Source: Kitasatospora fiedleri
GTDB taxonomy: Bacteria > Actinomycetota > Actinomycetes > Streptomycetales > Streptomycetaceae
Length of the DNA: 64,000 nt
Direction: 5' to 3'
Assembly (NCBI RefSeq): GCF_948472415.1
Contig: NZ_OX419519.1
Location: 558,001-622,000, forward strand
Shown here: piece after piece, positions 42,520 through 51,836 of the stretch
How the letters are laid out: each line of letters starts with the position of its first letter
Numbering within the stretch: the stretch's first letter is position 1
Position numbers and translations under genes: made by a program
The notes under the pieces: generated by a model
The model's database searches: none
What the model was told of the DNA's origin: nothing
What the model saw: only the letters and a program-made list of their open reading frames with translations

Positions 42520-43775
42520 ATGACCACCGAGACCGCGCCCGAGCCCACCCCGGTATCCGCCGGGCCCGCGCTCGCGGCCGTCCCCGACCTTCGCTCACCG
42601 CCGTCCCCGCGTCGCTACCCTCCGACCGCGGCCAGGTGCTGCGCCGCCGACTGGAAGGGCTGCTGGGCATCGCCGCGACCGAGGGCAACCTGCTGACCCC
42701 GCTGCGCAACGGCGACGAGATCTTCCCCGCCATGCTGGAGGCCGTCGACGGGGCGCGGCGGACGGTCGACCTGATGACCTTCGTCTACTGGCGCGGCGAC
42801 ATCGCCCGGACCTTCGCCCGGGCGCTGGCCCGCAAGGCCGCGGAGGGCGTCCGGGTGCGGCTGCTGCTGGACGGGTTCGGCAGCCGGCTGATCGAACCGG
42901 ACCTGATCGAGCTGATGGAGGAGTGCGGCGTCCAGATCTCCTGGTTCCGGCGTCCGGTGCGGCTGTCGCCCTTCAAGCAGAACCACCGCTGCCACCGCAA
43001 GGTCCTGGTGGTGGACGGCCGGACGGCGTTCACCGGCGGCGTCGGGATCGCCGAGGAGTGGTGCGGCGACGCCCGGCACCCGGGCGAGTGGCGCGACACC
43101 CACGTCCGGGTGGTCGGGCCCGCCGTGGACGGCATTGCCGCCGCCTTCGCGCAGAACTGGGCCGAGTGCGCCCCCGGCACGCTGTACGACGCGGCGGACC
43201 GGTTCGAGGAGCACGAGCAGCCGGGCGACTCGGTGGTCCAGGTGGTGCGCGGTTCGGCCGCCGTCGGCTGGCAGGACCTCCAGACCCTGATGCGGGTGGT
43301 GATCTCCTCCGCCGAGCGGCGGCTGCGCCTGGCGACCGCGTACTTCGCGCCCGACGACTACTTCGTCGGCCTGCTCTGCGACGCGGCCCGCCGGGGCGTC
43401 GCGGTCGACCTGCTGGTGCCGGGGCGGCACACCGACAAGCGGGTGTGCCAGCTGGCGGGCGAGCGGCACTTCGGCCGGATGACCGCCGCCGGGGTCACGG
43501 TCTGGCGGTACGGGCCGACGATGATGCACGCCAAGGTGCTGACCGTGGACGGGACGGCGGCCGTGGTCGGCTCGGCGAACTTCAACCGGCGCTCGCTCGA
43601 CCACGACGAGGAGGTGGTGCTGGCCGTGGTCGACCCGGAGTTCACCGCCGCCCTGGACCGGCACTTCGACGAGGACCTGACCCGCGAGGCCGTCGTCCCG
43701 GAGCGCTGGCACCGCCGCGGCCCGGGCCGGCGGGCCCTGGAGGCGGCCACCGCCCCGATCCGGCACTTCCTCTGA
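42520..43775 (+). CDS. Phospholipase D-like / cardiolipin synthase family protein (one frameshift)
   Basis: 418 residues after repair. Two HKD motifs: HRKVLVVDGRTAFTGGVGIA near residue 165 and HAKVLTVDGTAAVVGSANFN near 340, each HxKx4D. No clear membrane helix at the N terminus, unlike classic ClsA; soluble forms of this family are common in actinobacteria. Likely transfers phosphatidyl groups to form cardiolipin or a related lipid; nuclease or hydrolase activity cannot be excluded. ATG 42520 follows GGAGGGA. A C is missing in 42582-42585 (VPRPSLTAVP restored). Divergent from the PAP2-DAGK operon, so a joint role in phospholipid remodelling is likely. Confidence 0.87.
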
Positions 43776-43872
43776 CGCCGAGCCGGCCACGTCGGCCGCA
43801 CGACGCCCGGAATCACGAACTCCCTTGCCGCGCAACCGGTTTGGAAAAACCATCCCGGGCAAAGCGACGCTC

Positions 43873-44142
43873 ATGAGACGCATCACTTCGGTCATATCCG
43901 TCCTGGCCCACGCCGTTGCGGCCGTCCTGGTCATCTGGATTCTGTTGGACCTCTTCAAGGCCAACCAGGGGAACTCCGTCGTCAGTTGGTTCCACGACGC
44001 CGCCGACTGGCTGTCGGGCTGGTCCCGCGGCCTGTTCAACGTGTCGAACCACACCGGCCAGGTCCTGCTCGACTACGGCCTGCCCGCCCTGGTCTACGTC
44101 GTCCTCGGCAACCTCGTCACCCGCGCCCGCGCCCTCGACTGA
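43873..44142 (+). CDS. Small two-helix membrane protein, unknown
   Basis: 89 residues, intact. Helix 1 VISVLAHAVAAVLVIWILLDLF, a loop ANQGNSVVSWFHDAADWLSG, then LLDYGLPALVYVVLGNLV. This pattern is common in Streptomyces small membrane proteins of no known function. ATG 43873 is used; an in-frame ATG at 43825 would add 16 residues. Neither has a good ribosome binding site. The upstream bases contain GGTTTGGAAAAACC, an A/T-rich inverted repeat that may belong to the promoter. Confidence 0.65.
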   Translation: MRRITSVISVLAHAVAAVLVIWILLDLFKANQGNSVVSWFHDAADWLSGWSRGLFNVSNHTGQVLLDYGLPALVYVVLGNLVTRARALD

Positions 44143-44204
44143 ACCGGCCCGCGGCGATCGTCAGAGCAGTGGAGCGCAGGAAGAGCGACGGAGGAGAACG
44201 GCAA

Positions 44205-45008
44205 ATGGAAGCGAACAAGCCCGAGGGCGGCTCGGTGGACCGGGTGACGACGGTCGCCGGCCGGGTGGGTTTCGTGGCCCGGGGCGTGGTGTACGCCCTG
44301 GTCGGGGTACTGGCGCTGCGGATCGCGTTCGGGTCCGGCGGTGAGGACGCCGACCGGCAGGGGGCCCTGCACCAGGTGGCGATGCGGCCGTTCGGCGAGG
44401 TGCTGCTGTGGGCGCTGGCCGTCGGCTTCGTCGGGATGGCGCTGTGGCGGGCCTCGACGGCGGTGTTCGGCGAGGCCGGGCAGAAGAAGACCGGCTCCCG
44501 GCTGCTGTCGGCGGGCCGGGCCGTCTTCTACGCCTCGGTGGCCTGGGGAACGGCCTCGTACGCGGCGGGCTCCGGTGGCGGGTCCGACAGCGACTCCGCC
44601 TCCAAGGACTGGACGGCCACCGCGCTGGCCCAGCCCGGCGGGCGCTGGCTGGTGGGCGCCGTCGGCCTGGGGCTGGCCGCCGTGGGCACCGCCATCGCCG
44701 TGCGCGCCCTGCAGCGGCGCTTCCTGCGCAAGCTCGACACCTCGTCGATGCACCCGCGCACCCGCACCGCCGTGACCGGCACGGGCCTGTCCGGCAACGT
44801 GGCCCGCGGCAGCGTCTACGCCGCCGCCGGGGCCTTCGTCGTGGTGGCGGCCGTCCGCTTCGACGCGGACCGGGCCAAGGGCATGGACGACACCCTGCGC
44901 TCCTTCGCCTCCAGCGCGGCGGGCCCGTGGCTGCTCGCCGCGGTGGCCTGCGGCCTGGTCCTGTACGGCGTGTTCTCCTTCGCCTCCGCCCGCTGGCGCC
45001 GCTTCTGA
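44205..45008 (+). CDS. DUF1206 family membrane protein
   Basis: 267 residues, intact. Three internal repeats, each a pair of membrane helices opening with a G.VARG.VYA-like motif (GFVARGVVYALVG, SAGRAVFYASVAW, GNVARGSVYAAAG), which is the DUF1206 signature. Function unknown. ATG 45205-equivalent start is at 44205 with GGAGGAGAACGG upstream. Sixty-two bases after the small membrane protein, so possibly co-transcribed, and ended by a strong hairpin at 45031. Confidence 0.88.
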   Translation: MEANKPEGGSVDRVTTVAGRVGFVARGVVYALVGVLALRIAFGSGGEDADRQGALHQVAMRPFGEVLLWALAVGFVGMALWRASTAVFGEAGQKKTGSRLLSAGRAVFYASVAWGTASYAAGSGGGSDSDSASKDWTATALAQPGGRWLVGAVGLGLAAVGTAIAVRALQRRFLRKLDTSSMHPRTRTAVTGTGLSGNVARGSVYAAAGAFVVVAAVRFDADRAKGMDDTLRSFASSAAGPWLLAAVACGLVLYGVFSFASARWRRF

Positions 45009-45030
45009 CCGTCGCCCCTCCGGGCAGGCC

Positions 45031-45073
45031 ACGGGGCCCGGCGGTACGCAGGACGCGTACCGCCGGGCCCCGT
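45031..45073. terminator. Strong bidirectional terminator hairpin
   Basis: Perfect 19-base arms 45031-45049 and 45055-45073 with a 5-base loop, placed between convergent DUF1206 and SulP genes. No T tail. Confidence 0.85.
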
Positions 45074-45098
45074 CGTACGTCGTGCCGGTCGCGGCCGC

Positions 45099-46847
45099 TC
45101 AGGTCGCGACGGTGAGCGGGGGCTCCCAGCTGACGGTGGCGGGGTCGTCGGCGGCGTGGCGGGCGGCCCAGGCGAGCAGGGCGGTGCGGCAGGCGTGGTC
45201 GAGGTGGCGCAGGCCGGTCCAGTCGAGTTCGACGGCGCGGCCGACCGGGAGCGATTCGAGGGCGTCCAGCAGGCGCGGCAGGCGCAGGAAGGTGGCGTTG
45301 CCGCTGAGCCGCACCTTCAGCGGCCCCCCGGTGCCGGTGCCGGTCCCGCTACCGGCGCTGACACCGGTACCGGTTTCGGCATCGGTTTCGGCGTCGGTGA
45401 GGTCGATGTGCAGGTGGGAGGTCTGCCAGGCACTCCGGGCCACCGCGAGGGCCACGCCGATCAGGACGCCCTCGAAGAGGGTGGTCAGCACGACGGCCGC
45501 GGTGGTGACGGCCAGCACCAGCAGTTCACCGCGCTGGCCGCGCCACAGGGCGGCGGCCGGGCGCAGCGGGATCAGCTTGGCCCCGGCGTGGATCAGCACG
45601 CCGCCGAGCACGGCGAGCGGGATCAGCCCCAGGACGGCGGGCAGCAGCGCGGCGAACAGCAGCAGCCACAGCCCGTGCAGGACGCGGGACGCCTTGGTGC
45701 GGGCGCCCGCCTGGACGTTGGCGGCGCTGCGGACGATGACCGCGGTCATCGGGAGGGCGCCGAGCAGTCCGCACAGGGTGTTGCCGATGCCCTGGGCGGT
45801 GAGTTCGCGGTCGTAGTCGGTGCGCGGCCCGTGGTGCATCCGGTCGACGGCGGCGGCGCTGAACAGGCTCTCGGCGGAGGCGATCAGGGCGAACGCGAGG
45901 ACGGTGCCGAGCCCGGCCGCGCCCGCGACCGCGGCGAAGCCGTCCCCGGTGGGGAGGGCGACCGCGCCGACCAGGCCGTCCACCCGGACCCGGGGCACGT
46001 CCAGGCCGAACAGCGCGGTGGCCCCGGCGGCCAGGGCCACCGCGGCCAGCGGCGCGGGCACCGCCCGGACGGCGGCGGGCAGCTTCCGCCACACCACCAG
46101 TAGGGCGACCGTCGCGGCGCCCATCAGCAGGGCGGTGGTCGCGGCCCGGCCGGTGAACCAGTCGGCGGCCAGCGCGGGCAGGTGGAGGATCTTCCCGCCG
46201 CCGCTGCCGGGGGCGGTGCGCCCGGAGACGGCGTAGAGCTGGCCGAGGATCAGGATCAGTCCGATGCCGGCCAGCATGCCGTGCACGACGGAGAGCGAGA
46301 TCGCCCGGAACCAGCGGCCGGTGCGCAGCAGCCCCATGGCGATCTGGAGCAGGCCGGCGGCCAGCACGAGCACGCCGAGCGAGCCGAGGCCGAAGCGCTG
46401 GACGGCGTCGAAGACGAGGACGGTCAGGCCGGCCGCCGGGCCGCTGACCTGGAGGCTGCTGCCGGGCAGCAGGCCCACCACCAGGCCGCCGACGATGCCG
46501 GTGACCAGCCCGCGTTCGGCGGGCGCGCCGGAGGCGACGGCGATGCCGACGCAGAGCGGGACGGCGACCAGGAAGACCACCAGCGAGGCGGGCAGGTCCT
46601 GGCGCCAGTGCGCGAGCGCCCCGCGCAGGGCGGCGGCGCGGCCGGGGCCGGACGGGGCAGCGGCGCGGCCGGGGCCGGACGGCGGAGTGCGGTCGGACGG
46701 CGCGGTGCGGTCGGACGGCGCGGTGCGGTCGGACGGCGGAGTGCGGTCGGACGGCGGAGTGCGGTCGGACGGCGCGGTGCGGTCGGACGGCGGAGTGCGG
46801 TCGGGGTCGGGGCCGGGCGGCGGGGTGCGGTGCGGAGTGGTGTTCAC
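45099..46847 (-). CDS. SulP family inorganic anion transporter with STAS domain
   Basis: 582 residues, intact. About 11 membrane segments from residue 75 with LPASLVVFLVAVPLCVGIA and SLQVSGPAAGLTVLVF, typical of SulP/SLC26 carriers of sulfate, bicarbonate or related anions. The cytosolic end (about 490-580, LKVRLSGNATFLRLP, VELDWTGLRHLDHACR) is a STAS domain. The first 75 residues are a disordered proline-rich leader made of a PSDRT(A/P) repeat. GTG 46847 follows GGAGAGG. No carbonic anhydrase is fused or adjacent. The anion cannot be told from sequence. Confidence 0.9.
   Translation of the reverse strand: MNTTPHRTPPPGPDPDRTPPSDRTAPSDRTPPSDRTPPSDRTAPSDRTAPSDRTPPSGPGRAAAPSGPGRAAALRGALAHWRQDLPASLVVFLVAVPLCVGIAVASGAPAERGLVTGIVGGLVVGLLPGSSLQVSGPAAGLTVLVFDAVQRFGLGSLGVLVLAAGLLQIAMGLLRTGRWFRAISLSVVHGMLAGIGLILILGQLYAVSGRTAPGSGGGKILHLPALAADWFTGRAATTALLMGAATVALLVVWRKLPAAVRAVPAPLAAVALAAGATALFGLDVPRVRVDGLVGAVALPTGDGFAAVAGAAGLGTVLAFALIASAESLFSAAAVDRMHHGPRTDYDRELTAQGIGNTLCGLLGALPMTAVIVRSAANVQAGARTKASRVLHGLWLLLFAALLPAVLGLIPLAVLGGVLIHAGAKLIPLRPAAALWRGQRGELLVLAVTTAAVVLTTLFEGVLIGVALAVARSAWQTSHLHIDLTDAETDAETGTGVSAGSGTGTGTGGPLKVRLSGNATFLRLPRLLDALESLPVGRAVELDWTGLRHLDHACRTALLAWAARHAADDPATVSWEPPLTVAT
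46681..46806. repeat. 18-base minisatellite, seven units, in the SulP leader
   Basis: Units of GGCG(G/C)(A/G)GTGCGGTCGGAC begin at 46681, 46699, 46717, 46735, 46753, 46771 and 46789; two variant forms alternate irregularly. Each unit encodes six residues (PSDRTx), so gain or loss of units stays in frame. Just before it, a 21-base GCGGCGCGGCCGGGGCCGGAC block is also duplicated. Confidence 0.92.
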
Positions 46848-47058
46848 AGCGCTCGGGCCTCTCCGGTCGGAAGGACGCGGGCGTGGTGGTGCACGGGCGG
46901 TCGCATCGGGGTTCTCCTTCCGCCCGCCCGGCGTCGGCCGGACGGGGGTGCTGTCGGTGGGCAGCGGAGCGTGCCGACGGGTCGTCACAGCGACCGGGCG
47001 GCCCCGGGTTCGGGGGCGCGCCGGTGCCCGGACCGTCGCCATCGGCTCGCGGGCCCGC

Positions 47059-47417
47059 TCAGCAGCGGAACACCTGGAGGCGCGCGAGCACGGCCGGTCT
47101 GGACCCGCCGGCGGTCGTCGGGGCGGGGTGCGCGGGGGCGGTGGTGGTGTCGGGGGCGGTCTCCTCCCCCGGCCGGGCCGGGGGACGGGCGGGCGGGCCG
47201 CCGTTCGCCCGGTGCCGGCCGGCGGACCGGCCCGCCGGGGCCGGGGCCTCCTGGTGGGCGCCCCCTCCACGTGTTCCTCCGCGACGGTCGCGGTCGCCGC
47301 GCGGGGCGCCCGGGCCTGGGCCGGGGGCCCGGCGGTGAGGACGGTGAGCACGGCCGCGAGGACGGCGGCCAGCAGCACGGCGAGGCAGCCGCCCCGCGCC
47401 CTCCCCCGTCCGGTCAT
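47059..47417 (-). CDS. Small secreted protein, unknown (one frameshift)
   Basis: 119 residues after repair. An n-region MTGRGRARGG, a hydrophobic core (CLAVLLAAVLAAVLTVLTA) and an AxA cleavage site (AQARA, about residues 33-35) make a clear Sec signal peptide. The mature part is Pro/Ala/Thr/Arg-rich, likely disordered, and ends in VFRC with a terminal cysteine. A base is missing in 47261-47265 (EEHVEGGAHQEAPAP restored), giving exactly 120 codons. Not recognised. It precedes the SulP gene in the same direction by 211 bases that contain nothing I can name. Confidence 0.55.
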
Positions 47418-47747
47418 CCCCGCCTCCCCGGCGTCCGCCCGGCCCGGTCGCCGCGCGGTTCCAGCTTACGTACGGAACGTCACCGCGTACGGGGTTTCGG
47501 AGATTCAAAGGCGAGTAAAACCCGCTGGTAGAACGGAATATGACGATCCGTCGAACAGTTCGGACACGGACCCCGGCACGCGCGGGCGCTCACCCTGCGT
47601 GGCACGCGGCGGCGCACACCGGCGCACGCGCGCCGACGCGCCCCGGCGGTCCGCCCCGGCGGTGCGTGGCGGCCCGCCCGGGAGGCGGGCAGGCTGGACA
47701 GGTGCGGGGGCCGACGGGCGCGGAGCCGGGAGCGGAGGTGACGGGCG
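47418..47747. other. 330-base intergenic region between divergent genes
   Basis: No convincing gene. 47465-47575 is unusually A/T-rich for the genome (GATTCAAAGGCGAGTAAAAC, GGAATATGACG) and probably holds promoters for the secreted-protein gene on the minus strand and the PP2C gene on the plus strand. An open frame 47540-47758 is arginine/proline-rich, lacks a ribosome binding site and overlaps the PP2C start, so I do not call it. Confidence 0.5.
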
Positions 47748-48970
47748 ATGGGCCGTGACGAGCGGGACGCGGCCGGGGCCGTGGTGCTCGGCCTGCTGGA
47801 GGACTCCCACCGGGCCGGGCCGAGGGACCTGCCCGGGCTGCTCCAGGGCGCGGCCCGGCGGCTCGGCCTCACCGGCGCCTGGCTCTACCTGGCCGACGTG
47901 CAGGAGAAGTACCTGACCGCGCTGCCCGTCCCGCCCGAGGACGCCCGGGCCACCGGGCCGACCGGCCCCGGGCTGCTCGACGTCGACGGCTCGCTGGCCG
48001 GCCGCGCCTACCGGACCGGGGACGTCCGCACCGGCGGCGACCCCGGCCGGTGCGCGGTGGGCTGGCTCCCGGTCGTGGACGGCATCGGGCGCCTCGGCGT
48101 CCTCCAGGTGACCGCGCCCGTGCTGGACGGGGCCCGGCTCGCCGCCGGCCGGGCGCTGGCCACCGCGGCGGGCCTGCTGGTCGCCGTGCAGACGCCGTTC
48201 AGCGACCAGCTGGTGCGCACCGGCCGGCGCCGGCCGATGACCCTCCAGGCCGAACTCGTCCGGGCGTTCCTGCCGCCCCGGACGATCGGCAGCCGCCTGG
48301 TCACCTCCAGCGCCGTGCTGGAGCCCGCCTACGACATCGGCGGCGACGCCTTCGACCACAACCTGGCCGGGAACCGCCTGCACCTGACCCTGGTCGACGC
48401 GATGGGCCACGACCTGGCCTCCGGCGGGTGCAGCGCCGTCGCCGTGGCCGCCTGCCGCTCCACCCGCCGGGCCGGCGGCACCCTCACCGACATCGCCGGG
48501 GCGATCGACGACGCGCTCACCCGGTGGATCCCGGACCGGCTGCTGACCTGCGTGATCGCCGACCTCGACCTGGTCACCGGAGTGCTGTCCTGGATCAACT
48601 GCGGCCACCCGACACCCCTGCTGATCCGCCGGGGCCGGATCGTCGCCCGGGCCCTGGAGCGCCCCCGCACCTGCCGCTCGGCCTCCCCGCCGGCCTGCCC
48701 CGCACCGCGCCCGCCGTCCACACCGCGCGGCTCGAACCCGGCGACCGCCTGCTGGTGCACTCCGACGGCGTGACGGAGGGCCGGGACGCGGCCGGGGCGC
48801 CGTTCGGGGAGGAGCGGCTGGTCGACGTGGTCTCCCGGGCGATGGCCGACGGCCTGCCCGCCCCCGAGGCGCTGCGCCGGCTGGTGCGGCGGCTCACCGC
48901 GCACCAGGGCGACCGGCTGCGGGACGACGCCACCGTCCTGCTGGTCGCCTGGCACCCCGGCGGCGCCTGA
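47748..48970 (+). CDS. GAF-PP2C (SpoIIE-type) phosphatase (one frameshift)
   Basis: 407 residues after repair. A short GAF-like N-terminal domain (TGAWLYLADVQEKYLTALPV; DGSLAGRAYRTGDVR) leads to a PP2C domain with GGDAFDHN, VDAMGHDLASGG, INCGHPTPLLI, HSDGVTEGRD and RDDATVLLVAW. Close paralogue of the protein at 52356: both share ELVRAFLPPRT-like and VDAMGHDLASG segments and total length. ATG 47748 follows GGAGGTGACGG. One C is missing in 48662-48666 (LERPPHLPLGLP restored). No STAS or kinase gene is adjacent. Converges on the LigD-polymerase gene. Confidence 0.87.
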
Positions 48971-48992
48971 GCCGCCCCGCCCGCCTCCGGCG

Positions 48993-49891
48993 TCAGAGCC
49001 CCTCCAGCCGTCGGCGCGCCGGTCCCAGCGAGCGGCTGCGGGCGGCGGACCGCCACGGGTCCGGGGCCAGCAGGCGTTCGGCGAGGGTGGCGGCGGTCCA
49101 GCGGCGCGGGGTGAGGGCGGGGTCGTCCAGTTCGTCCCAGCCCAGCGGGGTGGCGACCGGCGCACCGGGCAGGGCGCGGACGGCGTAGGGGGTGACGGCG
49201 GTCTGGCCGTAGCCGTTGCGCTGGACGTCGAGGTAGAGCCGTCCCGGCGGGCCGCCTTGCGGGCCTCGGTGGTGAGCAGGTCGGGGTGCCGCCGGGCGAG
49301 CAGGTCGGCCGCGTCCCGGGCGAAGGCCCGGACCTCGTCGAACGGGGCGCGGCGGTCGAGCCGGACCAGGACGTGCAGGCCGCGCGAGCCGGTGGTCATC
49401 AGGTCGGCGGGGAGGGCGAGTTCGTCCAGCAGGACGCGCAGCGCGCGGGCGGCGGCCCGGACCGGTTCGAAGTCCTCGCCCGACGGGTCGAGGTCGAAGA
49501 CCAGCAGGTCGGGGTGGTCGGGCCGGTCGGCCCGGGAGAGCCAGCGGTGCGGGGTGACGCAGGCCTGGCCGACCAGGTAGAGCAGGGTGGCCAGGTCGTC
49601 GCAGACCGGGTAGTCGACGGTGCCGCCCGCCTTGGGCAGCTCGCTGCGGTGGATCCACTCCGGGAAGTGCCCGGGGGTGTCCTTCTGCACGATCCGCGGG
49701 CCGTCGATGCCGTCGGGGTAGCGCTCCAGCATCAGCGGCCGGCCGCGCAGCTGCGGCAGGATGCGGCGGGCGACGCGGCGGTAGTGCGCGGCCAGGTCGG
49801 CCTTGGTGAGGCCGTCGGCCGGGAACAGCTCCTTGTCGGCCCGCCTGATCTGGATGATCCGCCCGCTCGCCCGGATCTCGGCGGTGGTCAT
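48993..49891 (-). CDS. LigD-type DNA polymerase/primase domain protein (one frameshift)
   Basis: 299 residues after repair. Opens [26 protein letters not shown], then [22 protein letters not shown] and the catalytic metal motif [11 protein letters not shown], with [13 protein letters not shown], as in the archaeo-eukaryotic-primase-like polymerase domain of bacterial LigD. It fills in or adds nucleotides during non-homologous end joining. Only the polymerase module is present; no ligase or 3' phosphoesterase domain lies in the window. Divergent from ku, 263 bases apart. One base is missing in 49243-49245 ([16 protein letters not shown] restored). Confidence 0.9.
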
Positions 49892-50154
49892 GGCGCACCC
49901 CGTTCCCGGCCCGCCGGGGCGGGCCGTCCGTGCTCGCGCGGGCCCGGGCGCGGCGGTCCGCGACCGCCCCGGGCCGGGCCGGCGCCGGTGCGCCCGCGTC
50001 TACCCCGCCGGGGCGGGCCCGACACCCGCGGGGGCGGCGGCCCGGGTGTGGGGCGGGCCGGATCGGGCAGCCGCGCGGCGGAGGACAGACAGACGGACGG
50101 ACGACCCCGGGCCGCGCGGCAGCGGTACCGGGACGGCGGAGGAAGGTGAGCACG

Positions 50155-51282
50155 ATGGCCAGACCGCTCTGGAAGGGGACGCTGACGTTCGGGCTGGTGA
50201 GCCTGCCGGTGGCGCTCTACCCGGCGACCGAGTCGCACGCGGTGCGCTTCCACCAGTTGCAGCGCGGCACCACCGACCGGATTCGCCAGCGGCGGGTGAA
50301 CGAGCGCACCGGCGAGGAGGTGCCGTTCGAGGACGTCGTCAAGGGCTACGAGATCGCCGAGGGGCAGTACGTCGTCGTGGAGCCCGCCGAGCTGGAGGAG
50401 ATCTCCCCGGGGCGCTCGCGCACCATCGAGATCAGCGGTTTCGCCGACCTGGCGGAGATCGACCCGGTCTTCTTCGACAGGACGTACTACCTCGGCCCCG
50501 GCGACCCGGGGACCGCGAAGGTCTACCAGCTCCTGGTCGAGGCGCTCGGCCACTCCGGCCGGGCCGGGATCGCCGTGTTCGCGATGCGCGGCAAGGAGTA
50601 CCTGACCGCGGTCGACTCCGTCGACGGGCTGCTCGAACTGCGCACCATGCACTGGGCGGACGAGCTGCGCGACCCGCACCGGGAGGTCGCCGACCTGCCC
50701 GCCCGGCGCCGGGACTTCCACCGCACCGAGCTGGCCACCGCCGAGCAGCTCATCGACATGCTCGCCGTCGACTGGGACCCGGAGGACTACCACGACAGCT
50801 ACGAGGAGCAGGTCAGGGCGCTGGTCGAGGCCAAGGCGGCGGGCCGGGAGATCGCCCTGTCCAAGGGCGCGCAGCCCGCGCCCACCGACCTCTCCGAGCT
50901 GATGGACGTCCTGCACCGCAGCCTGGACGAGGCCCGGGCGAAGGCGGGCGGCACCCCCCGGAAGGGCGCCGGGGGCCGCGCCCCGGCCCGCGGGGGCGGC
51001 GGGGGCGGCGGCCGGGCGAAGGCGGCGCGGCCGGTGCGGGCGGTGCGGACGGCGGAACCGGCGAAGGCCGGGAGACCGGCGAAGGCGGCGGCACCGGAGA
51101 AGGACGGCGCGCCGGGGAAGGCCGCGGCGGTGGAGGACCTCGCCTCGCTCAGCAAGGCCGAGCTCTACCGGCGGGCCGCCGCGCTCGGGGTCCCGCACCG
51201 GTCCACCATGACGCGCGAGCAGCTCCAGTACGCGCTCAGGGCCGCCGCCCGTCCCCGCCGGAACCTGAAGCGGGCCTCCTGA
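50155..51282 (+). CDS. ku: Non-homologous end-joining DNA-end-binding protein Ku
   Basis: 375 residues, intact. Starts [19 protein letters not shown], the invariant bacterial Ku opening; the beta-barrel core runs to about 255 ([41 protein letters not shown]). A flexible Lys/Ala/Gly tail (265-320) is followed by a SAP-like helix-extension-helix ([20 protein letters not shown]). Longer tails of this kind in actinobacteria help Ku bind DNA and slide. Ku homodimers recruit LigD; the divergent gene encodes a LigD polymerase. ATG 50155 follows GGAGGAAGG. Confidence 0.95.
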   Translation: MARPLWKGTLTFGLVSLPVALYPATESHAVRFHQLQRGTTDRIRQRRVNERTGEEVPFEDVVKGYEIAEGQYVVVEPAELEEISPGRSRTIEISGFADLAEIDPVFFDRTYYLGPGDPGTAKVYQLLVEALGHSGRAGIAVFAMRGKEYLTAVDSVDGLLELRTMHWADELRDPHREVADLPARRRDFHRTELATAEQLIDMLAVDWDPEDYHDSYEEQVRALVEAKAAGREIALSKGAQPAPTDLSELMDVLHRSLDEARAKAGGTPRKGAGGRAPARGGGGGGGRAKAARPVRAVRTAEPAKAGRPAKAAAPEKDGAPGKAAAVEDLASLSKAELYRRAAALGVPHRSTMTREQLQYALRAAARPRRNLKRAS

Positions 51283-51433
51283 GCGGTGGCGGGGCCGGGG
51301 GCCGCCCCGCTGGGCCGTTCGGGTGACCTGCCGGTATCCGGGCCCGCCGGGCGTTCATCCCGGTTCGTCCGGGTAGACGCCCGGCGGCGCGGGTCCGCAC
51401 GGGCGGGCCCGCCGGAGCGAGAAGGAGCAGACC

Positions 51434-51709
51434 ATGCAGGTCACGGCGGTCGATGCGGTACTGGCGGCGGAGTCGAGCGGCCCGTCCCTCCTGGTGGTGG
51501 TCATTCCGGCGGTGATCATCGTGGGCCTGCTGATCGGCGCCTTCGTCTGGGGCAGCCGCCGACGCAACCGCCAGCGTCCCCCGACGTCCCCGGGCCCGGC
51601 CGCCGGGCGGGCCGACTCCTGGAGCACCCCGCAGGACGGCGGCCCGGACCCGGACCACCCCGAGCCCACCGCTCCCCCGCGCGGCACCGACGGCCCGTAC
51701 GGGCGCTGA
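51434..51709 (+). CDS. DUF6479-like small membrane protein
   Basis: 91 residues, intact. One membrane helix (SLLVVVIPAVIIVGLLIGAFVW) followed by GSRRRNRQRPP and a proline-rich cytosolic tail containing SWSTPQD, the layout of the Streptomyces DUF6479 family. Function unknown. ATG 51434 follows GAGAAGGAG. It is separated from ku by 151 bases. Confidence 0.75.
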   Translation: MQVTAVDAVLAAESSGPSLLVVVIPAVIIVGLLIGAFVWGSRRRNRQRPPTSPGPAAGRADSWSTPQDGGPDPDHPEPTAPPRGTDGPYGR

Positions 51710-51836
51710 CCCCTGCGGGCCCGGCCGGGAACCCCGGCCGGACGCGACGATCCCGCCGGCGCCCGTTGAGGTCCGGAATGTCGGGCATACGTGCGACGTG
51801 TTCGGAGGCTTTCGGCGATCCGGGAGGAGATCAGCG

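Noticed and set aside
47540-47758. 72-residue open frame upstream of the PP2C gene
   Set aside because: Arginine/proline-rich, no ribosome binding site, overlaps the well-supported start at 47748, and lies in an A/T-rich promoter-like region.
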